Assembly (NCBI GenBank): GCA_030710605.1
Contig: CP092880.1
Coordinates: forward strand, 1,654,862-1,718,861
DNA: 64,000 bases
Origin: Cordylochernes scorpioides
Lineage: Eukaryota > Arthropoda > Arachnida > Pseudoscorpiones > Chernetidae
Direction of reading: 5' to 3'
Positions 23,401 through 33,510 of this stretch are shown in pieces (position 1 is the first letter of the stretch; each line of letters begins with the position of its first letter). The notes under the pieces are model-generated. The model saw nothing but the letters and a program-made list of their open reading frames with translations. It did not search any database and was not told where the DNA came from. The translations under genes and the position numbers were made by a program.

Positions 23401-25992
23401 GGCAGCTTGCTACAGGGCAACTGATCTCGGTTAGTCCGAGTGTTTTAAAATCTGAGTCAAATACTAAGCAGATGGCAGGACATTTGTATCGTCATCTCTT
23501 TGGGCTGAAGATTTTCTACAAAAGACGTTCGCACCAAGGAAACGACTTTTGTGACCCAGTCCCTAGCAGGTCTCACAGTATTCAGGAACTCACTCGGCAA
23601 ATTGTCGCGAGGTTCCTGCGCACCGTTCTGATGGGACCGCCCTGAGTCGATCAGTCGGTTAGCGCCTTCTTATCTCTGCGATTTTCCTCACGGCCGTATT
23701 AGTTTGGCGCTGAACTTAGGGATCACTAGACGATCGTTAAAAATTTAGGGAAAGAATTTATTCAATAAAACCTACCCGCACTAGGTTATATACGGGTTCT
23801 CACTCGGAGTAGATGAAGAATAGTTCGAAAGTTGGAACGGATATGTTGTACTCTTTCCCTGAAGTTCTAGCGACCGTCTAGTGATTCCTAAGCCATGGTA
23901 TCCTCGGGGAATTGTCCCACCTCAATTTTGAACCAACCATGTCCCTTTAGCCAAGTTGGCCTAGACATTTAAGTCACGCCGAGCCCCTAGAGTGACCCAA
24001 AATATCAGAGCTGGCCAAAGAGGGAGTTACCGTGATGGCTGCTGTGTTGCCCCAAGACGCCTTCCACTGCTGCTGCTTGGTGTCGAGGTTGCCCAGGTTG
24101 GCCTGCGACAGACCTAGTGTGACACTATGTCCCAACGCTGGAGGACTGACTGACCGACCTGTGTGGAGAGGCGCGAGGCCAGAGTCATCTCGAGGTTTCC
24201 CTTCAGCCCCAGCAGCGGGGGCACCAGGATGAAGAGCTGCGGGATCTCCTTGAAGACTCGCCAGTGCTGCACACGGCCGTACAGGAAATATTCTTCTGTT
24301 TGGTGATTCAAGGGAGAGTTTTGGCAGCAAGACCCCGTGTCACATCAACACAGTTCCTCCCACCGTTTGTTTATCCAGTTCACCAAATTACAAATAATTT
24401 CTGTTTTTGACAGTTATCTATTTCCCGCTCTATTCTTCATCATGTGTTTAGCATTTAAAGTTTCGTGGTAGATTGAAATTAGGAAAAATATTGTGGCATC
24501 TATTACATCAGTTAAAGGGACCGTTTCAAAAATAAAATTTAACCGCACACGTTATTTCTAGAATTTAGAGAGAGCTTTATTAGATATAAAAAATATTAAA
24601 TATTTTTATTCCCAGATGATCTCTTCAAATTATGCTAACAGCGAGCGTGCAAGTTTTGAATAAGACACTCACAATAAGTGCTCACTTGTACAGTACCTTC
24701 TGTCTACACGGTGCGTTATAATGCTCGAATTTATTTATGCAAAGAGGAATCCAATGTATGCTGCTGCAATCTTGACTGTGGAGACGAAGGTTGTCACACG
24801 AATGCTTGCCACCGAGAGAGCAATTTATTGGTTTCAAAGAAAGTTTAGAAATTGATATCTGGGGGGACGAGATAGAAATGGTCTGCCAGCTTTTATAGAG
24901 TCGTCGCAGCCGAGTCGTCCTTTAGCTTCAGTAGGAACAGAGGGTAAATAGATATCTATGAACACGTTTTTAGTTTGGACTTCTCTGTAACCTCAGTAAG
25001 AAAGAAATGATATCAAAACTCACCTGTACTTTGTCCAGCAGTAGTCCAGTAGCACAGGTCCCAACCCCCGCCAGGAGATAGGGGATGAAGATCTGGAGGA
25101 ATATGGAGAGGAGTGATGAAGTTGGAAGCTCATCTTTTGGAATCTTGGAAACGTCCGCCTTCCCGTCTTCCACGAATATTCCAGAATCGGTGTTCGACTT
25201 GATTGACAGGTTCGAAGCATTCAGGAGGACAGAGCGTTTCTTGTCGCTAGAGTCGACCTTGTTGCTCACCTCGGCCTGAGCGCTCTCCCTGCCTGAATCT
25301 GAGCCTCGATCATTCTCCAGCGTGGTGGAGATGATGGAGAGCCTATCTGCCTCTTTGGCGTCGTCTGCTGAATCTGAGGACTTCTGGTAGGAAAGGTCCA
25401 GAGCCTCCAAAGCTATAGCGGTAAGAACTTCCAGCTCGATGTCGGATTCCTGGTAATCTATAGGAGAGCCGGAGAGATCTTCAGTTTCCATAATAGATGA
25501 ATTCTGGATTTCTGTGATCGTTTCTGTTTGATTCTCTAACTCTTTGGCTGTAGGAATGCATTGAATTGTGGTCATCTCTGCAATATCTTGAGGGACCTTA
25601 ACGCTAAAGCTGTTATTCTGAATATCACAAAGACCTGCGGGTTGATCTTGAGTATTTACACTTGGGTTTGATGTAGGAATGGATTCGTCCTGAGAATGCT
25701 TCCTCTTAACCTCCCGCTGCCGGATTTCCTCGTCTTCTTCCTGCGCGGACCGTTCCTCTGCTCCCTCGATGATGATCTGCGGTACCTCGATATGGCGTGG
25801 AATGTGCTCATGTTGGAATCCTAGAGTTGGTGCGTCGTCTTCCATCGGGTAGACCTGGTAGGGACGTGGGCTGGGGAGCTTCCGTGCATCGAGCCATTTG
25901 GGAGTGACGTGCAGGATGAGGTGGCCGCCCTGCCAGCCGTCCACCGAGGATGTAAAGTACTTAAGGGGGCTGTTTGTCGCTGAATGAGCCAT
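11338..25992 (-). CDS. Slc41: SLC41/MgtE-family magnesium transporter, ten coding exons
   Basis: Coding exons on the minus strand: 25992-25024, 24266-24159, 24102-24031, 22782-22641, 22592-22437, 20421-20277, 15814-15741, 13995-13879, 12805-12654, 11496-11338. All introns are GT-AG and the lengths total 2094 nt, i.e. 697 residues plus TAG. SLC41 proteins are membrane Mg2+ transporters with two MgtE-like halves. Visible family marks: first helix [19 protein letters not shown] (294-312), [33 protein letters not shown] (447-461), [17 protein letters not shown] (552-568) and [15 protein letters not shown] (666-680). The about 290-residue N-terminus is acidic and Ser/Glu-rich, apparently disordered, and longer than I expect for vertebrate members. 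Start: ATG at 25992, preceded by a candidate 3' splice site (TTCCAG near 26014), so a non-coding upstream exon is likely. Which SLC41 paralogue is unknown. Confidence 0.95.
12053..12216. mobile_element. Foldback MITE in SLC41 intron 9
   Basis: The left arm (AACTTATAAATAAAAGAC ... GAGGGAAGAT ... ACGACAATACAAG) and the right arm (12158-12216) are inverted repeats of about 60 bp with a few changes. Non-coding. Confidence 0.75.
12654..12805 (-). CDS. Slc41: SLC41 coding exon 9 (residues 595-645)
   Basis: Encodes [19 protein letters not shown] and [15 protein letters not shown], matching the VIPGHLIFLYTIHLM block of the family. Acceptor CTTGCAG, donor GTACTT, phase 0 out. Confidence 0.93.
13879..13995 (-). 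CDS. Slc41: SLC41 coding exon 8 (residues 556-595)
   Basis: Encodes [19 protein letters not shown], then a Cys-containing loop ([12 protein letters not shown]) where vertebrate SLC41 has a Pro-rich loop. Acceptor TTGGTGCAG, donor GTAAGT, phase 1 out. Confidence 0.9.
14247..15664 (+). mobile_element. Tc1-like transposon with TA target duplication in SLC41 intron 7
   Basis: The inverted ends share CACTGC(A/G)TGACATTGAAAATG, then GAACACCAAGAAATAGT(G/A)GCCAGAAA, and are flanked by TA (14245-14246 and 15665-15666). Length is 1418 bp. It lies antisense to the SLC41 transcript. The well-matched ends indicate a fairly recent insertion. Confidence 0.93.
14490..15520 (+). pseudogene. Tc1-like transposase, one frameshift
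   Basis: The N-terminal part (14490-14792) has the paired helix-turn-helix region ([20 protein letters not shown]), and the continuing frame to 15520 carries the catalytic domain: FSDESRF (first Asp), QQDNARPH (second Asp) and [15 protein letters not shown] (Glu). A 1-nt deletion near 14748-14752 separates the halves; upstream of 14777 the second frame reads [10 protein letters not shown], so only one lesion is evident. The spacing between second Asp and Glu is 32 residues in this copy, against 34 in canonical Tc1. It would cut and paste its own TIRs at TA; here it is inactive unless the shift is bypassed. Confidence 0.93.
15741..15814 (-). CDS. Slc41: SLC41 coding exon 7 (residues 531-556)
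   Basis: Encodes [20 protein letters not shown], then PVING. Acceptor CTGTCCAG, donor GTAAGT. Too short to stand out as an ORF; it was found by searching for the missing PVING block and is confirmed by phase (2 in, 1 out). Confidence 0.92.
16345..17465 (-). pseudogene. 5'-truncated Penelope-like retroelement: RT plus GIY-YIG endonuclease
   Basis: The frame is open from about 17465 to the stop at 16345. From the N-terminal side: [20 protein letters not shown] (RT motif), [10 protein letters not shown] with the catalytic Asp pair (about 17220-17243), LPFLDVLI, then a C-terminal GIY-YIG-type module [27 protein letters not shown] (about 16590-16670). That combination defines endonuclease-bearing Penelope-like elements. 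The N-terminal region is missing. It lies in SLC41 intron 6, same strand as the gene. The remaining 3' part is undamaged, so the insertion is probably young. Confidence 0.9.
17604..17949. repeat. 29-bp minisatellite, about 12 near-identical units
   Basis: Unit ATTGGACTCACGTCTCTCC then GGCCGAAGTT, essentially without variation. As 29 is not a multiple of three and the unit has no stop, all three forward frames are open and encode the same repeating peptide; I treat this as chance. In SLC41 intron 6. Confidence 0.97.
18205..19165. repeat. 58-bp minisatellite, about 16 units
   Basis: Unit CTACAGCACCATATGTCCAA, CCAGCCACCATTCCTATAGA, CAGACAGCGCAGTCTATA. Each unit contains the inverted pair TATAGAC/GTCTATA around a 10-nt spacer. 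Variants (GCACC/GCGCC; GCGCAG/TCACAG) are interspersed. In SLC41 intron 6. Confidence 0.97.
20277..20421 (-). CDS. Slc41: SLC41 coding exon 6 (residues 483-531)
   Basis: Encodes a leucine-rich helix ([19 protein letters not shown]), then [16 protein letters not shown], equivalent to the VLHSGWEPVITAMVISS block of vertebrate SLC41. Acceptor TGTCCAG, donor GTACTT, phase 2. Confidence 0.92.
22437..22592 (-). CDS. Slc41: SLC41 coding exon 5 (residues 431-483)
   Basis: Encodes [20 protein letters not shown], then [20 protein letters not shown], the first MgtE signature. The intron before it is only 48 bp. Donor GTAACG, phase 1. Confidence 0.95.
22641..22782 (-). CDS. Slc41: SLC41 coding exon 4 (residues 384-431)
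   Basis: Encodes the [19 protein letters not shown] helix and the [15 protein letters not shown] helix. Acceptor GGCTGCAG, donor GTGGGT; ends in phase 1. Confidence 0.92.
24031..24102 (-). CDS. Slc41: SLC41 coding exon 3 (residues 360-383)
   Basis: Encodes [19 protein letters not shown], then TAAIT. Acceptor TGTCGCAG, donor GTAACT. The preceding intron is only 56 bp. Confidence 0.88.
24159..24266 (-). CDS. Slc41: SLC41 coding exon 2 (residues 324-359)
   Basis: Acceptor GTGTGCAG, donor GTCGGT. Encodes [20 protein letters not shown], then [16 protein letters not shown], the most conserved SLC41 block. Phase 0 at both ends. Confidence 0.95.
25024..25992 (-). CDS. Slc41: SLC41 coding exon 1 (residues 1-323)
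   Basis: Holds the whole cytosolic N-terminal region and the first transmembrane helix. It ends LLLDKVQ followed by a perfect GTGAGT donor; phase 0. The N-terminal [16 protein letters not shown] stretch looks folded; the rest is acidic and polar. Confidence 0.93.
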
Positions 25993-26434
25993 GCTTCATC
26001 CTGAAGACGGAGAACCTGGAACACCACATCAGAGTTAAGTGTCCATACGAAATATTAAATTTGAAAGGATGATATTTAAAATCTAACATATCCATACTTT
26101 GAAGACTTACCATGAAAACAATAAAGTGTTTAAACCCAATTAGAATATTTGAGGTGATTCGCTAGTAAATGAACCTGGGTAAATATGTCTGAAGACAGTG
26201 TGTGTGTGTATTTGGTGTGTGTGAAATAAGGGGTCGAGTAACCATACAATCCTAATGGAATACCCATTGCAATGTAAACATTTATTTGGTAAAATTAGGT
26301 GTATAGAAGCCAAACTGATTGTACACGTAGCTCTCCGGAATGTACGGCCATATATGTGATGTCTATTGATTTATTATGTAATTTGATCTCAAATGTTATT
26401 AGCGCAAGAAACTCTATATCCTGTTTAAAGAGGA

Positions 26435-27892
26435 AATCCTGTGTGGGCCGCTGAGTGTTGCCTAGTGGCTGACCTGTGTGGGTCGCTGAGCGTTACCTAG
26501 TGGCTGACCTGTGTAGGCCGCTGAGTGTTGCCTAGTGGCTGACCTGTGTAGGCCGCTGAGCGTTACCTAGTGGCTGACCTGTGTAGGCCGCTGAGTGTTG
26601 CCTAGTGGCTGACCTGTGTAGGCCGCTGAGCGTTACCTAGTGGCTGACCTGTGTGGGTCGCTGAGCGTTACCTAGTGGCTGACCTGTGTAGGCCGCTGAG
26701 TGTTGCCTAGTGGCTGACCTGTGTGGGATGCTGAGTGTTACCTAGTGGCTGACCTGTGTAGGCCGCTGAGTGTTGCCTAGTGGCTGACCTGTGTAGGCCG
26801 CTGAGCGTTACCTAGTGGCTGACCTGTGTGGGTCGCTGAGCGTTACCTAGTGGCTGACCTGTGTAGGCCGCTGAGTGTTACCTAGTGGCTGACCTGTGTG
26901 GGATGCTGAGTGTTACCTAGTGGCTGACCTGTGTGGGATGCTGAGTGTTACCTAGTGGCTGACCTGTGTGGGTCGCTAGTGTTACCTAGTGGCTGATCTG
27001 TGTAAGCCGCTGAGTGTTACTTAGTGACTGACCTGTGTGGGCCGCTGAGTGTTACCTAGTGACTGACCTGTGTGGGCCGCTGAGTGTTACCTAGTGACTG
27101 ACCTGTGTGGGCCGCTGAGTGTTACCTAGTGACTGACCTGTGTGGACCGCTGAGTGTTACCTAGTGACTGACCTGTGTGGGATGCTGAGTTTTACCTAGT
27201 GGCTGACCTGTGTGGGATGCTGAGTTTTACCTAGTGGCTGACCTTTGTGGGCCGCTGAGTGTTACCTAGTGGCTGACCTGTGTGGGATGCTGAGTGTTAC
27301 CTAGTGGCTGACCTGTGTAAGCCGCTGAGTGTTACCTAGTGGCTGACCTGTGTGGGCCGCTGAGTGTTACCTAGTGGCTGACCTGTGTGGGATGCTGAGT
27401 GTTACCTAGTGGCTGACCTGTGTGGGATGCTGAGTGTTACCTAGTGGCTGACCTGTGTGGGATGCTGAGTGTTACCTAGTGGCTGACCTGTGTGGGATGC
27501 TGAGTGTTACCTAGTGGCTGACCTGTGTGGGATGCTGAGTGTTACCTAGTGGCTGACCTGTGTGGGATGCTGAGTGTTACCTAGTGGCTGACCTGTGTGG
27601 GATGCTGAGTGTTACCTAGTGGCTGACCTGTGTGGGATGCTGAGTGTTACCTAGTGGCTGACCTGTGTGGGATGCTGAGTGTTACCTAGTGGCTGACCTG
27701 TGTGGGCCGCTGAGTGTTACCTAGTGGCTGACCTGTGTGGGATGCTGAGTGTTACCTAGTGGCTGACCTGTGTGGGATGCTGAGTGTTACCTAGTGGCTG
27801 ACCTGTGTGGGATGCTGAGTTTTACCTAGTGGCTGACCTTTGTGGGCCGCTGAGTGTTACCTAGTGGCTGACCTGTGTGGGATGCTGAGTGA
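26435..27892. repeat. 35-bp minisatellite, about 41 units, upstream of SLC41
   Basis: Unit GTGTGGGCCGCTGAGTGTTA then CCTAGTGGCTGACCT. Variants fall into blocks: GTAGGCCGC with GAGCGTTACC at the left, GTGACTGACC in the middle, GTGGGATGC at the right. It starts about 440 bp upstream of the SLC41 ATG, so it lies in the promoter region or first intron. Confidence 0.97.
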
Positions 27893-29204
27893 CCCAGTGT
27901 CATCTAGAGACAGCTCTCTCTCTGTATTCGATTTAATCAATCCTAGGAGAGAAGTGAAAGGCGGACTATCCAGCACAGCGGATAGAATCTGGTGAAGCGG
28001 GAAAGAAACAAGATTAACCACATATGCAAATCTCACGTGGATGCCCCCCCCAAGGTATGTAAGTTTGGAATCGTGGCTGCACAGATTAGACAGAGCTCCC
28101 ATCAACCGAGAGTGCATGTAGCGGCATCAGCCAATTCCGGCTCAGGTAAACCGATACTGTCAGCACAGAACGTCACCTGAACTGGCGTCCACGGATGTTT
28201 CCAGCACGTGTTAGACCGTTGTTTATGGAACAGCCGTGGTTATGTCGCCGAGTGTGACAGTTGGACCACTGTAGAGCCATATGATTTGCTCAAATGGCAT
28301 GCAGACTGTTGTCGGTGTGTTGTTATAGGTGTGGAGGCATTTCTTTGTTCCAAGATGTGAACCACCCCAGATTACGTGGCATAGCGCCGAGACTGCCCTG
28401 CACCAGTGCGCCGATATGCTACCGTGAAGCTATGCTAGACTCGCCATATACAAGAGACTGTGATACTAAAAATCCACGTAATTATATAATTAATTATACG
28501 ACATTTTATTCATTCAACTAAAAATAAACAAATCAACCACTTATCTCACTCCTCGGTGCGTGGTGTACCACAGAGAGGCCACCGCTGCACTGCCCCGGAG
28601 CAAACGACCCCGCAGGAATAATTACACCTCCCCCTCGCTCGCTTGAAAAAAACCGCTCGGGTTATTTCGAGAGAGCATCGGGCGGGCTAACGACGGCAAA
28701 TATACAGGTCGCCAATACTTTTTGTCAACCTGGGCCGTCCAAACTGTTGGACCGTCCCGGAGCAAGGTTTCCGAGTGTACAGATATCGCGAGGTTACCGC
28801 GAGCTTTCGAGCTCGTTTTTCAACTGGCTGAAGAATGGAAGATGCCATCTAGCGGCATATTGGCACAAATACAGAAGTCTCTCACTTCACCATCCATTCA
28901 GTTCGCTAAAGAAATAACGGGTGAATATTGCTTGCACACAATTATTAAGCGATGTTACACCGCCGAACTACAAATTGGAAGCTTCCACAGAGATGTATCG
29001 CCCAGTTACGTCAGAGTGCTGTCAGCAGCCGGCTTCGTACCGTTTGGTTTAAAATGGGAAATATTTTTGTCAACCCCAGGGTAAAATACTTTTCTCTGGC
29101 CATCCACAAATCTTTCAAAAATACCCTGCGAATAAACAGAACGTGTTTCAGATTCATGAGTTAAAGATCAGCACGCGATATAAGAAACTATTAGCGCGTC
29201 AACA
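27893..29204. other. Unique sequence without a recognisable gene
   Basis: Contains an ORF of 120 codons (28722-29084, +) that I do not recognise; TTTTTGTCAACC occurs near both of its ends, which suggests a repeat. A CpG-richer stretch (about 28550-28700) could be a promoter, but nothing confirms it. Confidence 0.3.
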
Positions 29205-29335
29205 AAATATTTTCTACTGCCCTCACTGTGATGGGAAATATTGGGAGGGCCCCTGGCTTATAAATGGTTTCTTAAGTTTAATCTACCAGACCGTTGTATT
29301 GGTCTGTTTTGCCAGATGGCGCGCTGTCCTCTATC
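29205..29335 (-). repeat. Short copy of the CAGATGGCGC-end MITE family
   Basis: TTTCTACTGCCCTCACTGTG, TTGGGAGGGCCC, TTTAATCTACCAGACCG and CCAGATGGCGCGC line up with the left arm and end motif of the family. Confidence 0.6.
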
Positions 29336-29384
29336 ACCACTTATGCAAATACGTTAACTCAGAATATTTCTTCTAAATGTTGAC

Positions 29385-29600
29385 GTCAACGTAACCTAGG
29401 ACACTTCAGCATTCAACCGAGGATGGACAGAACAACGTGGAGTCGACGTAACCTAAGACGTTGTCCATGGATATAGAGAGAACAACGTGGAGGCTATGTA
29501 TTCCAAATATTGGGGTCGACGTAACCAAAGACGTTGCACTTCAGCATCCAACCGAGGATAGACAGAACGTGGGGTAGACATATTGGACAAGGCCAATCTA
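29385..29600. repeat. Degenerate direct repeats (GTCGACGTAACC)
   Basis: GACGTAACCTAGGACACTTC, CAACCGAGGATGGACAGAAC and GTCGACGTAACC recur two to three times with drift. Confidence 0.6.
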
Positions 29601-31700
29601 TTTTTGTCGCCTGGCGAGCGGCTAAATCCAGGACGGTCTCGGGTTCGAATCCGCCTCCTGCTCACTGTCTGCCTCTATTTTGGAGATGGGTTCGACATTA
29701 GATGATTTATTTCGAGATCAATGAATGCCCCATTTTGGACAACATCCGGCCGTAAAGACAGAAGAACCTTCTTGCAGGACTCGACCATTTCGTCCTTTTA
29801 TAGGGAGCGTCGTAGCATCACCTAAGACAAACGATGTCCGAAGCTTGAAAAAAGGCTTCGAAATTAAATAAAGCGAAATATATATTTTTAATATCAGTCA
29901 AATTTTTCCAAAAATTTATTTTTATGAGCATTTAATATGTTCTCCATAGAGTATTTAAAAGCAACAGTGCGAGCTACTTGTTCCACCATGTCAACATTCC
30001 ATTCTCCCAATACAAGATCGAGTTATAACTTATTTGCCCCAAGGCCCATCTATCTAAAGTTGATTGATTGAGAGCTTCCTTTATCTTTTTTATTTGAGAT
30101 CTCTCGCCTCTATAAGGTGTAGCTAGCCTGCAAACTGCCATCTGACCAAGAAAATATTTCAGTTATTAAAACTTCCTTTATTTCAGCTCGCGGTTATTAA
30201 TATACTCCGCTTACCTGCGGCCATTCTGGATGTTAAATATCCCAAAGTGTCATACGTGAGTTGAACCAACTCTGTTTTGCGGCGCGTGTCCGCGACGGTC
30301 CGCCGCTGGATTGGAACGCTTCAGGCGCTACCGCTCTTCCCCCGCCGTCTACAAGGCCAATTTGGAGAATATCAACAGCACGTCACGCCGCTCTGACTTT
30401 ATCGTCTGACTTACCGGATGTCGGGCGTTCCCGGTGGTAGCATTGGACTCATTACGCCGCGTGTCGGGGTCTACATGTTACAACAGTCTAGTAGACCCAG
30501 CACCACTGATGTTTGCCGGTATCTACATGTTCCAGCAGCCCAGTACCGCCGGTTGTCAGGGAAGTTGATGACTGCAAATGAGACTTCGGCTGTCTCCTTG
30601 ATATATTGAGCACATGTCCATGGATTTCTGATATTTTGAACAAACATGTTTCCTGATGAAACCTCGTGTTTATTTCATATAACAACTCCGTGTTTTGACG
30701 AGATCCAGAGTTGTGCTCCGTGGCAGAGGCGAGGTGTCGAACATCCCGGTCTGGCCACTTCCTTTCATAAGATCTTACTGACAATACGGCCCTACTCGAA
30801 GCTCTAAAATCACGAAATATGGCAGATTAAATTATGGAACATTTTAAGATATCGTTTGTTTATCCACCAAGTCCTGTTAGGACTCGTCGAGCGGCGCAGG
30901 GCCACAATATATGTAGGTAGAGATTAGAACTTCGTTATAACGCTATCCCGCTTATAACACACGCTATTAATTCCTAGTATCGCGGTCTTTTATAATTATT
31001 TTATATTGACTGCGTCCCTATACTGTTGTTATTATGTGATACGGCCTGGACTCGGCCGTCGGGTCTTCGTCAAATGGTTTCTTCAGTTTATCCCGACGTA
31101 ATCTGCCGGGGTTATTTGACCCGAGAAGTGACCCACGGTGGTGTCCACGCTGGCAAGTGACTGGAGATGTTGAACCCCCGCCCAGCTCTCCCCAGTTTGA
31201 TGACCTTCGTGCGCGGCAGTGAGATTTTTTTTTTTTTCAAATTCTTAATATCATATCAGGGATGTGGCCTTGGGGATAGTTGGCCAATATATATGATAAG
31301 GTTATCTTCGAATGACACAACCATTTTTATATATTTCAAGGTATTCTAAACACTTGGTTCTCTCATACTTATGTTCAGCTTTATTGATTCTTTGGGGGAA
31401 TCCAGGGTTAAGCCCAGGTACGAAACTTTGAGTGTATCAATATGATAGGCTAAGTTAGGTTAGTTTCAGATAGACTAAATTAGGTCAGGTTTTTTTTTTT
31501 TAATGGAACTCTATTCGCGTCGGATAACCAAGCCCCAAGTTTCGTATTTGAGCTCAACCTTAGGTTCTCAGGATTGTTGTTTTAACAAAAATATTCCTTA
31601 GATTCAAATCAATTTGGTCAGTTTTGACCTCCGACGCCACAAACACGTAGCTTCCCATTCTTAGTTCTCTCTATCGCTTCGAAACTACTCCGCTGTATCC
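29601..31700. other. No gene seen
   Basis: Short ORFs only. T-homopolymers near 31212 and 31489. A GGTTCGAATCC box B-like motif at about 29641 lacks a convincing cloverleaf. Confidence 0.35.
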
Positions 31701-31727
31701 CGGGAACCTCAACAAAGGAGTTCCAAG

Positions 31728-32309
31728 ATGGCCGACGACACTAAGACTATGCCGTGGATCCACCACTCGGATTCGGAAGAAATTTCCCTGACACAGAATG
31801 AGATCGTCTCTCTGCTTTCCGACAAGTTCGCGGAAGTGAAGCAGCTTGTAGGAGAAGTCAAGAACCGGTTTCTGAAGCAGCACATGGCCAAGCTGAGTGG
31901 CTCGTTGGGAATTGGCGACATTCGCGAGCGATGGCTGCCGCCCATCCCGCCCCTGCTGCCCAACCAGAAGCCCAACATGAGCAAGATCATCAGCCACTGC
32001 TACCAGATTCTCCAGTACTACTGCGTGGCGCTCGAGCAGATGGCTTCCGACCAGGAGAACGACTCGGGCAGGTTCGCCGAAGACTTCAGTAAGATCAAGA
32101 TGGAGCTCCTAGACCTGGTGGGGCTGACGTACCGGGGCATCCGGCTCTTCAGTGTTCCGCCGCTCGTGGACGTGGACCGGTCGGCCATGCCGCAGGACTC
32201 GAGGGACGTCAAGAACAAGGCCAGGAACATGCGGGACTACCTCGTCCTCCGGGACCTCTACCTCACCCTGGTGTCCGTGGCCGCCCAGCTGGAGCTCCTG
32301 CAGATCTGA
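31728..32309 (+). CDS. Hypothetical 193-residue all-helical protein, single exon
   Basis: ATG in good context (AAGATGG), TGA stop at 32307-32309, AATAAA at 32619. Coding character is strong: GC-rich third positions in an AT-rich neighbourhood and a clean ORF. I do not recognise the family. No signal peptide or membrane helix. Four long amphipathic helices can be read: about residues 24-55 (EIVSLLSDKFAEVKQLVGEV), 83-108 (MSKIISHCYQILQYYCVALE), 115-142 (FAEDFSKIKMELLDLVGLTY) and 163-193 (NMRDYLVLRDLYLTLVSVAA). A Pro-rich A-B loop (LPPIPPLLPN) and a long C-D loop separate them. That layout is like a four-helix bundle, possibly a leaderless helical cytokine, but this is inference from helix pattern only. 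Confidence 0.75.
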   Translation: MADDTKTMPWIHHSDSEEISLTQNEIVSLLSDKFAEVKQLVGEVKNRFLKQHMAKLSGSLGIGDIRERWLPPIPPLLPNQKPNMSKIISHCYQILQYYCVALEQMASDQENDSGRFAEDFSKIKMELLDLVGLTYRGIRLFSVPPLVDVDRSAMPQDSRDVKNKARNMRDYLVLRDLYLTLVSVAAQLELLQI

Positions 32310-32618
32310 GGCTGCCTTCGCTCCCCACACATTCGATCCAATTGTCTTGGCCTGTTATAGCTTGGGAAACCTCACCACATTCGTGAATCGATATTCTTAG
32401 AAATGTACACTTTAAACTTTCAAATGAGAATACAAAATTTCTTCTTCCGTTAAGATTATGATCACATTCCTGACACCTGAGTGACTGAGGCCTTCGTCAC
32501 TTCTGGAATATCAATTAGCAAGGCGTTCCCGAACATGAACTAAGCCCTGTATGTATCCGGGGATTAGAGAGTAAATACATGTGGAATGAGCCATGTACTT
32601 GCGGTATATTTAAATATC

Positions 32619-32624
32619 AATAAA
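32619..32624 (+). terminator. Polyadenylation signal of the 193-residue gene
   Basis: AATAAA about 310 bp after the stop codon at 32309, the first such signal downstream. Confidence 0.55.
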
Positions 32625-32639
32625 GCCACTAGATGAGGG

Positions 32640-33433
32640 GAGAACATTGCGCTGTAGCAACTTTGGGAACAGAACAATCCTCTACACAACAGGACAACGA
32701 ACGAAAGCAGTAAACAGCTTAGAAGTTAATTGTTTTATCCCGAGCCAAGAGTAGATCAATTTGTTGAAGAACCAACAAGAGAGCCACTGTAGGCCACGCC
32801 GCTCACTGCAGAAAGCAGTTTTGTGAGAGACTCCTTAGTTTCACAATTCTTTTAAAACGAAACACTCGGGATTCCTAACGATATCTCCGAGACGTGTGCA
32901 AGAAGCTAGTGGTGTTTGGAAATCGTATTTTTACATTGTGACACTGAAAACAAATGTCATTATTTTTTATAAGAAAATATCGCTAGGTTCATATTGAAGA
33001 CTTGAATAGGATAATGGAATAGGGAAATATTTGAAGTCTGTGGGTTTATTTCGTGTACGGATCGTACTACCACTCTCTGAAATAAGGAAAACGTGGGTTC
33101 CAACTTCCAACAAAGGGTTCGGTCGTGGAGTTGAGCAGACTTTGGAGTTCAGCCTCGAGCAAAGTTGGTAGTTGGCTTTGGGATAAAATGTTCTTTTATA
33201 CCTAAGATTCTAGGTGAAAATATATTTCAGGAAAAGTCTTAGGAGCCGAGAGGCACAAGTAGACAGACCTCCGACATGGGTAAAACACTGGAGAGCAATC
33301 TGAACCTTCTCTACTTGATCCTACAGTAAGTAGATGTCACGTAGTTGGGATAACCAGGCAATCACAGATAGCCTGAGTGTACCCGGCTGATCTAATCTGT
33401 GAATGTATAATTGTATAAGAGAACAGAAAGGCA
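32640..33433. other. No gene seen
   Basis: Unremarkable sequence between the helical-protein gene and the AT-rich retroelement. Confidence 0.4.
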
Positions 33434-33452
33434 ATGAATGTTGTTAGAAGTA

Positions 33453-33510
<58 letters not shown>

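Noticed and set aside
29594-29662. Possible tRNA with GGTTCGAATCC box B
   Set aside because: No consistent acceptor stem or anticodon arm could be drawn; at most a SINE relic.
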